Shown piece by piece: positions 1 to 5,700 of a DNA stretch of 6,609 nt. The notes under the pieces are model-generated. The model worked only from the letters and a program-made list of their open reading frames with translations. It made no database searches and had not been told where the DNA came from. Origin of the DNA: Treponema sp. (GTDB taxonomy: Bacteria; Spirochaetota; Spirochaetia; Treponematales; Breznakiellaceae); contig JAITAW010000125.1 of NCBI GenBank assembly GCA_031283905.1, positions 1 through 6,609 of the forward strand. Reading direction: 5' to 3'. A program made the translations under genes and the position numbers. Numbering within the stretch: position 1 is the first letter of the stretch; each line of letters starts with the position of its first letter.

Positions 1-96
1 AGAGCGCAGCGTCCGGCGTGCGGGTGCGCGGTGAGCGTTGATATAGGCGCGTATAAGACGTGTTTGAGCGGCTGCAAGTACTGTTACGCTCAGTAA
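1..96 (+). CDS. C-terminal fragment of a DUF1848-like cysteine-cluster protein
   Basis: Frame 1 is open from the window edge to TAA at 94-96, giving the last 31 residues of a protein that starts upstream. The fragment has a paired CGC (residues 7-9), then DIGAYKTC, then LSGCKYCYAQ. A Cys-x-Cys followed by DIG-x-Y-x-TC-x2-GC-x-YCYA is what I recall from the C-terminus of DUF1848 proteins, whose cysteine cluster resembles the iron-sulfur motif of radical SAM enzymes. The biochemical role of that family is unknown. Family members that I recall usually run some 20 residues past YCYA, while this one stops after one more residue, so the end may be truncated. No clear continuation is visible in any frame after the stop. 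The family call rests on this motif alone. Confidence 0.6.
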   Translation, partial: RAQRPACGCAVSVDIGAYKTCLSGCKYCYAQ

Positions 97-393
97 TGTT
101 TCTCTATAAGCTGCCGGGAAGCCTGTTTGATTCATAGAGCGCCGACCCTCCGGCTCGCGGGCTTTAGCCTGAAGAACCGCAAAAGCCTGTTTCAAAACAA
201 CCGGTTTTGGAACAGGAGCAGCAGCGGGGGTTTAATACCCCGCCTCCTGGGGCGTTTCTTACCGGGGGCGCGGGGGAATTTGTTCCCCCGCATACGCAAT
301 TCACGGAGAAATCTTCGATACCGCCGGGCTTGCCCGTAACGCCTCTTTAATCCGCGCATACCTTTGTGCTAGAATGAGCGCAAAGGAGAAACC
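97..393. other. Intergenic region with hairpins, upstream of galE
   Basis: I find no credible gene here; a 70-codon frame (127-339) has no ribosome site and low-complexity Arg/Leu/Gly-rich content. Three inverted repeats are visible. The first, at 186-216, has 13-base arms (186-198 and 204-216) with one G-T mismatch. The second, at 224-243, has arms GCGGGG and CCCCGC around an 8-base loop. The third, at 270-291, has perfect 9-base arms GCGGGGGAA and TTCCCCCGC around TTTG. None is followed by a clear T-run, so they are only possible terminators for the upstream gene or relics of small repeats. Confidence 0.6.
346..375 (+). promoter_or_regulatory. Possible weak promoter for galE-galK
   Basis: TAGAAT at 370-375 is a fair -10 hexamer. 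The best -35 candidate is TTTAAT at 346-351 with an 18-base spacer, which is a poor match to TTGACA. The placement 19 bases before the galE start would put the ribosome site AAAGGAG (382-388) just inside the transcript. The call is weak. Confidence 0.3.
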
Positions 394-1371
394 ATGAACA
401 TATTGGTCATCGGCGGGGCGGGTTACATTGGGAGCCATGTTACCCGCGAATTTCTGGACAAAGGATGCCGCGTAACGGTATTCGACAACCTGCATTCCGG
501 TCTTCGAGACAACCTGTTTCCAGACGCGGCGTTCGTTTACGGGGATATATTGGATTATACGAGGCTTTCGCGGGTCATGCGCGATGCCGCGGCCTCCGGC
601 GGGTTTGACGCGCTTGTTCATCTCGCGGCTTTCAAGGCGGCAGGAGAATCCATGGTAAAGCCGGAGAAGTATTCGGTGAACAACATCAACGGCGCCGTCA
701 ATATCCTGAACGCCGCAGTGGAAAACGGCGTCAAGTTCATCGTTTTCTCCTCCAGCGCGGCGGTTTTCGGAGAACCCCGCTACCTGCCCATTGATGAAAA
801 ACACCCGGCAAACCCTGAAAACTACTACGGGTTTACCAAACTGGAGATCGAACGGTTTCTGGGCTGGTATGAAAAACTCAAGAACATTCGCTTCGCAAGC
901 CTCCGGTATTTCAACGCCGCGGGCTATGACGCGCGGGGGCGCGTCAAGGGCAAAGAACTGAACCCCGCGAACCTCATCCCCATTGTCATGGAAGCGGCGT
1001 CCGGCCTTCGGAATGAAGTGCGCGTTTTTGGCGGCGATTACGACACGCCGGACGGGACCTGTATCCGCGACTACATTCATGTAACCGATTTAGCCGCCGC
1101 CCATGTACTGGCTCTGGACTACATCAGCAAAAACGGGAAAAGCCTCACCGTCAATCTGGGGAGCGAAAAGGGAACCTCGGTACTTGAAGTCATCGAGACC
1201 GCCCGCAGGGTTACGGGAAAACCCATACCGGCGCATATCGCGGCGCGCCGCGCCGGGGATACGGCAAAACTCACGGCTTCGGCTTCCTATGCGCGTGAAA
1301 CCCTGGGATGGGAAGCGCGGCATTCGGATATGGAGACGATCATCAGAACAAGCTGGGACGTGTACAAATGA
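394..1371 (+). CDS. galE: UDP-glucose 4-epimerase (GalE)
   Basis: This cytosolic extended short-chain dehydrogenase is expected to interconvert UDP-galactose and UDP-glucose with tightly bound NAD, the epimerase step of the Leloir pathway. The 325-residue product opens with a Rossmann nucleotide-binding loop, GGAGYIGSH at residues 7-15. The triple serine FSSSA (118-122) supplies the active-site serine, probably S121. Y145 and K149 in YYGFTK form the YxxxK catalytic pair. GGDYDTPDGTCIRDYIHV (213-230) is the conserved UDP-sugar binding stretch of GalE. Family members are usually 330-340 residues, so this is full length; one residue is missing between S121 and Y145 compared with E. coli GalE. 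The ATG at 394 follows AAAGGAG at 382-388 with a 5-base gap. The stop overlaps the galK start, so the two are very likely co-transcribed and translationally coupled. Confidence 0.96.
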   Translation: MNILVIGGAGYIGSHVTREFLDKGCRVTVFDNLHSGLRDNLFPDAAFVYGDILDYTRLSRVMRDAAASGGFDALVHLAAFKAAGESMVKPEKYSVNNINGAVNILNAAVENGVKFIVFSSSAAVFGEPRYLPIDEKHPANPENYYGFTKLEIERFLGWYEKLKNIRFASLRYFNAAGYDARGRVKGKELNPANLIPIVMEAASGLRNEVRVFGGDYDTPDGTCIRDYIHVTDLAAAHVLALDYISKNGKSLTVNLGSEKGTSVLEVIETARRVTGKPIPAHIAARRAGDTAKLTASASYARETLGWEARHSDMETIIRTSWDVYK

Positions 1372-2744
1372 CCATAACCGCCGCGTTGCGGACTCTTGAG
1401 TCAGAGGACGCAAACCGCTTTTTCGCCGAACTCTACGGCGAAGAGGCGGAAGCCATTGCGGAACAGAAAAAGCGGTATGCCGCGCTCATCGAACAATTCA
1501 GGCGGCGTTTCGGCGATGCCGGCGGCGACGCCGGCGTCCGCGTTTTCAGTTCCCCGGGACGGAGCGAAATCGGCGGAAACCATACGGATCACAACCGCGG
1601 AAAGGCGTTGACCGCGAGCATACGGCTTGACGTTCTCGGCGTCGTCGCCCCGTGCGAAGAGAACAGCGTCTCAATATGCGATTCCGCCTACCATGAAGAT
1701 TATACGGTTGCCATAACGGAACATCCGGCTCCTCCGGGCAAAACCGGCTCTTCCGCCCTTGTCCGGGGGATCGTTGCCGGCTTCAAGAACGCCGGTTTTG
1801 CGACGGGCGGTTTCAAAGGCTGCTTTGAAAGCCGCGTGCTTCCGGGATCCGGATTGAGCTCTTCCGCCGCGTTTGAAACGCTTATCTGCGGCATTCTGAA
1901 CGCCCTGTACAACAACGGCGCGATTCCCATGGAAAAACTCGCGGCAATCGGGCAGTACGCGGAAAATGTTTTCTGGGGCAAAGCCTCAGGATTGCTGGAT
2001 CAAATGGCATGCGCGGCGGGCGGCGTTGCCGCGCTTGACTTTGAACATCCGGAGTCCCCGTCGCTGGAGCGAATCCCCTTTGATTTTGAGTCCCGCGGCT
2101 ACCGCCTTGTCATCGTAAACACCGGCGGAAGCCACGCCGGTTTAAGCGCCGAATATTCGGCTATTCCCTCGGAGATGCGGCGCGTCGCTTCTTTTTTCGG
2201 CAGGGACGCGCTGCGGGGCTTGGCCGTAGAAGACGTGGCGCGCCGCCTGCCCGCCCTCCGCGCTCACTGCGGCGACCGTGCCGTACTGAGGGCGCTCCAT
2301 TTTATTGAAGAAAACAACAGGGTGGATGAAGAGATCAAAGCGCTGAAAGAAAACGACTTTACCGCGTTCCTGCGTTTGGCGCAAGCGTCGGGCGATTCTT
2401 CCTACCGGTGGCTGCAAAACGCGGCGGTGTCCGGCGCCATACAGGAACAAAACATACCGGTCTGCCTTGCCATGACGGAACTTTTTTTCCGGCTTCACGG
2501 TTTGGACGGGGCCCCGCCGCGCCCCGCGCCCCGCGCCGCGTGCCGTCTTCACGGCGGAGGCTTTGCCGGCGTGATTCAGGCGTTCCTGCCCCGGGAATAT
2601 GTCGATGAATACCGCGCCTGGATGCATACGGCGCTGGGCTTCGCGGACGCGCGCGATGCGGGGCAACATCCCCCGGAGCGGCGTCCCGATCCGGTTTTCG
2701 TGATGTCTATCCGCCCCTGCGGGGTGCGGGAACTGATTTTTTGA
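1368..2744 (+). CDS. galK: Galactokinase (GHMP kinase family)
   Basis: This cytosolic GHMP kinase is expected to phosphorylate galactose to galactose-1-phosphate with ATP, the entry step of the Leloir pathway. The 458-residue product shows the galactokinase signature as GRSEIGGNHTDHN (64-76), the phosphate-binding loop LPGSGLSSSAAFE (158-170), the catalytic-base aspartate D211 in SGLLDQMA, and the third GHMP motif GGGFAGV (396-402). The signature differs from the common GEHTDY form: GGNHTDH puts Asn in place of the usual Glu. I recall this variant in galactokinases of gut Clostridia. The protein is longer than the usual 380-400 residues, mainly through an N-terminal extension of about 50 residues, and it ends with SIRPCGVREL, a normal galactokinase tail. 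I chose the ATG at 1368 because it forms ATGA with the galE stop; an upstream in-frame ATG at 1308 would overlap galE by 64 bases. No strong ribosome site is visible, consistent with coupling to galE. Confidence 0.93.
   Translation: MTITAALRTLESEDANRFFAELYGEEAEAIAEQKKRYAALIEQFRRRFGDAGGDAGVRVFSSPGRSEIGGNHTDHNRGKALTASIRLDVLGVVAPCEENSVSICDSAYHEDYTVAITEHPAPPGKTGSSALVRGIVAGFKNAGFATGGFKGCFESRVLPGSGLSSSAAFETLICGILNALYNNGAIPMEKLAAIGQYAENVFWGKASGLLDQMACAAGGVAALDFEHPESPSLERIPFDFESRGYRLVIVNTGGSHAGLSAEYSAIPSEMRRVASFFGRDALRGLAVEDVARRLPALRAHCGDRAVLRALHFIEENNRVDEEIKALKENDFTAFLRLAQASGDSSYRWLQNAAVSGAIQEQNIPVCLAMTELFFRLHGLDGAPPRPAPRAACRLHGGGFAGVIQAFLPREYVDEYRAWMHTALGFADARDAGQHPPERRPDPVFVMSIRPCGVRELIF
2711..2742 (+). 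terminator. Possible intrinsic terminator inside the galK 3' end
   Basis: CCGCCCC (2711-2717), loop TGC, then GGGGTGCGG (2721-2729) folds into a GC-rich hairpin with one bulged T. A run of six T follows at 2737-2742. The hairpin lies within the last codons of galK and the T-run overlaps its stop codon. The 7-base gap between stem and T-run weakens the call. Confidence 0.35.
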
Positions 2745-3101
2745 CTTGCTTCAAGCCGGTTCCAAAACTTGGCGCGGCAGTGCGCTTTGTATTTTTTGAC
2801 TTGCTTCGGGCCGGTTCCAGAAATTGACGCGGCGGCGCGGTTTGTATTTTTTAAGTTGCTTCAAGCCGGTTCCAAAACTTGGCGCGGCAGTGCGCTTTGT
2901 AAAATTGTAAAATATGCCTTGACAACACTAAAAAACACGCTTGCGTTTTTTTAACTTGCTTCGGGGCCGGTTTCAAAACTTGACGCGGCGGCGCGGTTTG
3001 TATTTTTTAAGTTGCTTCAAGCCGGTTCCAAAACTTGGCGCGGCAGTGCGGTTTGTAAAATTGTAAAATATGCCTTGACAACACTAAAAAACACGCTTGC
3101 G
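2737..3101. repeat. Interspersed 55-bp repeat family, A-B-A-B-A
   Basis: Five related units lie head to tail at 2737-2791, 2792-2846, 2847-2901, 2946-3002 and 3003-3057 (55, 55, 55, 57 and 55 bases). All start with T6-7, then (G/A)A(C/G)TTGCTTC, then a GCCGGTT(C/T)CA core, and end in TTTGTA. Units 1, 3 and 5 (type A) carry CAAGCCGGTTCCAAAACTTG. Units 2 and 4 (type B) carry a GGGCCGG version with a GACGCGGCGGCGCGG tail. Units 3 and 5 are each followed by the same 44-base AT-rich block (2902-2945, 3058-3101) containing TTGACAACACTAAAAAACAC. The last 310 bases are thus two copies of a B+A+44 block. Each unit contains a short GC palindrome (GCGC...GCGC or CGCG...CGCG) shortly before the next T-run. 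The reading frames through this region are products of the repeat and have no supported start. Confidence 0.9.
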
Positions 3102-3125
3102 CAAATTTTTCGTATTGACTATACT
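3097..3125 (+). promoter_or_regulatory. Probable promoter upstream of the 21-bp repeat array
   Basis: TATACT at 3120-3125 is a good -10 hexamer. TTGCGC at 3097-3102 lies 17 bases upstream and matches TTG of the -35 consensus. The spacer is AT-rich. Transcription would start near 3132 and run through the 21-bp repeats into the gene at 3479, giving a leader of roughly 350 bases. The TTGACA in the preceding 44-base block (3075-3080) has no -10 at a useful distance and is less likely to be the -35. Confidence 0.45.
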
Positions 3126-3140
3126 ATATTCCTGTTTCCA

Positions 3141-3392
3141 GAGGCTGGAAATACCGCTTCGGAAGCTAGAAATACGGCTTCGGTAGCTTGCGATACCGCT
3201 TTGGTAGCTGGAAATGCCGCGCCGGTAGCTTGCGATACGGCTTTGGTAGCTGGAAATGCCGCGCCGGTAGCTTGCGGTACGGCTTCGGAAGCTGGAAATA
3301 CGGCTTCGGTAGCTTGCGGTACGGCTTCGGAAGCTGGAAATGCCGCGCCGGTAGCTTGCGATGCGGCTTTGGTAGCTTGCAATGCCGCGCCG
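3141..3392. repeat. Tandem array of twelve 21-bp units
   Basis: Twelve exact 21-base units run without a gap. Most begin GTAGCT or GAAGCT and continue as either GGAAATGCCGCGCCG-type or TGCGATACGGCTTTG-type; the two types largely alternate, giving a 42-base higher-order period. Units 4 and 6 are identical, as are units 7 and 9. Because 21 is a multiple of three, one frame reads as heptads of the form (E/V)A(G/C)xxA(S/L/P). Two of the three forward frames stay open, but no start codon with a ribosome site precedes them. The array sits between a promoter and the gene at 3479. A hairpin with 7-base arms CGCGCCG and CGGCGCG (3386-3407) closes the array. Confidence 0.93.
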
Positions 3393-3429
3393 GAAACGGA
3401 CGGCGCGTTAATCTTTAAAGGGGTTATTA

Positions 3430-3449
3430 CCCCGCCGTGAATGGCGGGG
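3430..3449. repeat. Hairpin in the leader of the 3479 gene
   Basis: CCCCGCC, six bases GTGAAT, then GGCGGGG makes a perfect 7-bp stem ending 29 bases before the start codon at 3479. Its left arm also overlaps an alternative pairing with the GGGG at 3420-3423 (GGGG-TTATTA-CCCC). A similar GGGG-TTTAATA-CCCCGC arrangement occurs near 226-243. No T-run follows, so a terminator is unlikely; a role in leader structure is possible but not shown. Confidence 0.5.
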
Positions 3450-3478
3450 ATGCTGTATTTGTTAATAAGGAGAGAAAA

Positions 3479-4141
3479 ATGAACAGGTATCCGAAAATGA
3501 AAGACGCGGAATTTGACGTGTGGTTCTACAAGCTGATTCAGTATGTGTTGAACATGACAAGCGGGAGCGCGCCCATATGGACGCACATTCCGGCGGCTGA
3601 GACTGAGGCCTTGAGCGCAACGTATACCGCGTGGCATACCGCGTATCAGGCGGTCCTCACGACCCATACGCCGGGCCAGACCGCCGCCAAAAACGAGGCC
3701 CGCGCCGCGAGCAACAAGGAGATAAGCTCCTTCTACCGGCGCTTTATCGAACATCCGGCGGTTACGCTGGAGCAGCTTATGGACGCGGGTTTCCAGCCTC
3801 CCAGCCCCCGCACGCCGGACGTCCCGCCCGCGACGTACCCGGAGGCCGAAGCGGACAGCTCGGTTATCCGCCAGCTTACCATCCACTTTCGGGACAAGGG
3901 GGCGGCAAGCCGCGCAAAGCCGCCCAAGGTGCACGGCGCGGAAATCCGCTGGGCCCTCCTTGACCACGAGCCCGCGGACGAAACCGAACTCACCGCCAGC
4001 GACTTTGACACGGCAAGCCCCTTTACCCTCACGTTTACCGAAAGCCTGCGGGGAAAGCGGGTCTATTTCGTGCTGCGCTGGGAGAGTTCCACCAATCTGA
4101 AGGGGCCGTGGAGCGAGATCTACAGCGCGATTATCCCGTAG
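3479..4141 (+). CDS. Conserved protein of unknown function, GPWSEI C-terminus
   Basis: The 220-residue product has no signal peptide and no membrane segment, so it is probably cytosolic. The N-terminal half (about 8-95) looks helical, with an Ala/Thr-rich stretch (38-80) and ISSFYRRFIEH at 82-92. A Pro-rich linker (105-122) follows. The C-terminal half (130-220) looks like a beta-sandwich, with LTIHFRD (133-139), AKPPKVHGAEIRWAL (146-160), SPFTLTF (180-186), GKRVYFVLRWES (192-203) and GPWSEIYSAIIP (209-220). I recall similar proteins with KPxGVHGAEI and RWEN...GPWSEI motifs as recurrent hypothetical proteins of treponemes and Bacteroidetes; a fibronectin-like fold for the C-terminal half is my guess. 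The ATG at 3479 follows AAGGAG (3467-3472) with a 6-base gap; an in-frame GTG at 3437 has no ribosome site and lies in a hairpin. The stop codon is part of a terminator hairpin. Confidence 0.85.
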   Translation: MNRYPKMKDAEFDVWFYKLIQYVLNMTSGSAPIWTHIPAAETEALSATYTAWHTAYQAVLTTHTPGQTAAKNEARAASNKEISSFYRRFIEHPAVTLEQLMDAGFQPPSPRTPDVPPATYPEAEADSSVIRQLTIHFRDKGAASRAKPPKVHGAEIRWALLDHEPADETELTASDFDTASPFTLTFTESLRGKRVYFVLRWESSTNLKGPWSEIYSAIIP

Positions 4142-4172
4142 CAAAATCCGCCATCCATGGCGGATTTTGCTA
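4139..4172. terminator. Terminator-type hairpin on the stop codon of the 3479 gene
   Basis: TAGCAAAATCCGCC (4139-4152) and GGCGGATTTTGCTA (4159-4172) are perfect 14-base arms around the loop ATCCAT. The stop codon TAG forms the foot of the left arm. The T4 tract in the right arm and the symmetric A4 in the left arm could serve termination in either direction. There is no long T-run after the stem. Confidence 0.7.
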
Positions 4173-4173
4173 T

Positions 4174-4247
4174 CGGAGTTTTGCCTTTGGCAAAACTCCG
4201 CCTCTCCGCAAGCGGAGAATAAGGGAAACAGCGGCGTCCGTGCCGCT
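4174..4247. repeat. Three further hairpins in series
   Basis: Immediately after the terminator come a perfect 12-bp stem with loop TTT (CGGAGTTTTGCC at 4174-4185, GGCAAAACTCCG at 4189-4200), a 7-base arm pair TCTCCGC/GCGGAGA around AA (4203-4218), and a 6-bp stem AGCGGC/GCCGCT with loop GTCCGT (4230-4247). The function of the cluster is unclear. The following 85 bases up to 4332 hold no feature that I can support except a possible weak ribosome site GAAAGGG at 4316-4322. Confidence 0.7.
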
Positions 4248-4332
4248 TAAAGCGTCCGCTGATTGCGAACTAAAATTCGGCACGGATTTTCACAGATTAT
4301 GAGGGCTTTGTGTGTGAAAGGGCCGCTTTAAT

Positions 4333-4747
4333 ATGAAAAAACGCATCAATCATAGCCGCGGCGGTCTGCTGGTCCTGCATCGCAACGGGAGGAGGCGCGG
4401 CCAATGACGGCCTGCTATCCCTTGATGAAGCCATCGAGCGGTCCGCAGAGGAACTTATAGCGGAATTGCCCGCGGGAACCCGCGTGGCCATCGCGGGCTT
4501 CAGCTCGGAGCATCAGAACCTGTCGGAGTACATCATGGACGAGCTGGCCGGGGCCTTGGTGGACGAGGGTATTGAAGTGGCGGACCGCCGGAACCTTGCG
4601 TTTGTGTACAAAGATCTCGGCTTCCAGATGTCCGGGGACGTGAGCGATGAGGAAGCCGTATCCATCGGCAAGTTCCTGGGCGCAAAATACGTGTTATGCG
4701 AAATGCCCCTTAATGTTTCTGAAAGAAATTTTGAAAAACACTATTGA
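4333..4747 (+). pseudogene. Broken CsgG/LpoB-like envelope protein, cut by an integron cassette
   Basis: Reading from ATG 4333 with one A of the six-A run (4336-4341) skipped gives MKNASIIAAAVCWSC, a short signal peptide, then a Gly/Ala linker and the domain (about 29-120): LSLDEAIERSAEEL, VAIAGFSSEHQNLSEYI, VADRRNLAFVYKDLGFQMSG and SIGKFLGAKYV. That motif order is typical of treponemal proteins related to CsgG and to LpoB-type penicillin-binding protein activators. As written, the ATG frame leads to unrelated residues, and the domain frame has no start codon except a TTG at 4466. The gene is also cut: codon 120 (GTG, 4691-4693) is the last backbone codon, and the next 17 residues to TGA at 4747 come from the inserted cassette. 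Relatives continue with a beta-rich half (compare NYYRLRLFVISVETG in the 4792 gene), which is absent here. Two independent lesions suggest a dead gene; the single-A shift could also be a sequencing error or slippage. Confidence 0.85.
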
Positions 4748-4771
4748 CAACGAATAAGAAAATTTTATAAT
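4744..4771 (+). promoter_or_regulatory. Consensus promoter inside cassette 1
   Basis: TTGACA at 4744-4749, a 16-base spacer and TATAAT at 4766-4771 match both sigma-70 hexamers perfectly. The start of transcription would fall near 4778, and the ribosome site GGAGG (4782-4786) would lie almost at the 5' end of the message. The cassette gene therefore does not depend on an upstream array promoter. Confidence 0.85.
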
Positions 4772-4791
4772 ATTGGAATCTGGAGGCTAAA

Positions 4792-5685
4792 ATGAAAGGT
4801 TTATTAGTGGGTTTTGTTGGTTTGGTTTTTCTCGGCTGTATAACTGTTGATAATGTTAAAGAATTCAGAAATTTAGATTGGGCGATTGATCAGGCATGTT
4901 ATAATATTCAAAATGATTTTAATGAAATGGCAAATGTCGCTGTTTTCGATATCATTTCACCATCTGCCCAGCTTTCGGAATACATTGTGGAAGAAGTGAT
5001 GAATAGTTTCACAAATATGCATAAATATAATGTAGTGGAAAGGAGTAAAATATCATCAATCTTTCAGGAACAAGATTTTCAAATGTCAGGAAATGTGAGT
5101 GATGATACTATTCAAAGGATCGGAAATATATTGGGAGCCCAATTTGTAATAATGGGTTCTTTAGATGATGTTAGTAATTACTATCGCTTACGGCTATTTG
5201 TAATTTCTGTCGAAACTGGTGAAAGAAAATCATCTACTGCGGTAAATATCATAAAACCGAATGAGCAAATTGTATATCTTTCTGGCGATTCAGTAAAAGA
5301 AACTGTGGAAGAAGAATATGTGGAAAAAGAAAAGATAATTAAAGGATATGTAGCTATAGTTACAGAGATTGAGAAACTGCTTTCTGATGTAAATAGTCCT
5401 CAAACTTTTGTTATTGCTAATGATATGGATAATAATGACGCAAACGGAGATGACGGCGTTGTGTTTACAACAATTATGCCATATGATGACGCCTCTCCTC
5501 CTGAGTATATGTTTCGAATGATAAAAAGGTCTGGGAAATGGGTAATTGAAAATCCCCCTACCGTTGAATTTACCTGGGAAGACGAATATACTTATGAGAA
5601 AATAATTGAAGAGGTTATAGAAGCCTACAGCTTTATTTTAATCTTGCACAAAAACAAAGAAAGTTACATTTATTTGTGGATTTAG
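4792..5685 (+). CDS. Cassette-borne CsgG/LpoB-like lipoprotein
   Basis: The 297-residue product begins with a short lipoprotein signal, MKGLLVGFVGLVFLGC, with the lipidated Cys at residue 16; FLGC is acceptable for the loose spirochaetal lipobox. It is thus expected on the periplasmic face of a membrane or on the cell surface. Residues about 25-155 carry the CsgG/LpoB-like fold: VAVFDIISP (49-57), LSEYIVEEVMNSF (61-73), VVERSKISSIFQEQDFQMSG (81-100), IGNILGAQFVIMGSL (110-124), and YYRLRLFVISVETGERKSS (130-148). The rest (about 165-297) is acidic and not recognised; it includes a D/N-rich stretch at 211-221 and FRMIKRSGKWVIENPPTVEFTW at 241-262, which is reminiscent of small SnoaL/DUF4878-type repeats only loosely. 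LpoB relatives activate peptidoglycan synthases; that role is not shown for this protein. The start follows GGAGG by 5 bases. The AT-rich coding sequence contrasts with the backbone relative at 4333. Confidence 0.85.
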   Translation: MKGLLVGFVGLVFLGCITVDNVKEFRNLDWAIDQACYNIQNDFNEMANVAVFDIISPSAQLSEYIVEEVMNSFTNMHKYNVVERSKISSIFQEQDFQMSGNVSDDTIQRIGNILGAQFVIMGSLDDVSNYYRLRLFVISVETGERKSSTAVNIIKPNEQIVYLSGDSVKETVEEEYVEKEKIIKGYVAIVTEIEKLLSDVNSPQTFVIANDMDNNDANGDDGVVFTTIMPYDDASPPEYMFRMIKRSGKWVIENPPTVEFTWEDEYTYEKIIEEVIEAYSFILILHKNKESYIYLWI

Positions 5686-5700
5686 AGTGCGGGGCACTTC

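Noticed and set aside
127..339. 70-codon forward frame before galE
   Set aside because: No ribosome site, no recognisable domain, and it is built largely from hairpin arms.
301..1080. Reverse-strand frame of 259 codons over galE
   Set aside because: It is a shadow of the galE coding sequence, which carries all epimerase motifs.
2142..2669. Reverse-strand frame of 175 codons within galK
   Set aside because: It lies opposite the galactokinase catalytic core and shows only Arg/Ala-rich shadow sequence.
2902..2950. Promoter at the TTGACA of the first 44-base block (2919-2924)
   Set aside because: No acceptable -10 hexamer lies 15-19 bases downstream; the same holds for the second copy at 3075-3080.
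3141..3392. CRISPR array
   Set aside because: The units are 21 bases with no unique spacers between them, and no cas gene is nearby; this is a simple tandem repeat.
3012..3440. Heptad-repeat protein encoded through the 55-bp and 21-bp repeats
   Set aside because: The only upstream start is a TTG inside a repeat unit and upstream of the promoter, with no ribosome site. A second frame is equally open, so openness is explained by the repeat.
3119..4144. Long reverse-strand frame of 341 codons opposite the 3479 gene and the 21-bp array
   Set aside because: It is kept open by the repeat periodicity and by the GC-rich codon pattern of the forward gene, which has a clear ribosome site and a recognisable C-terminal family motif. 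No ribosome site supports the reverse start.
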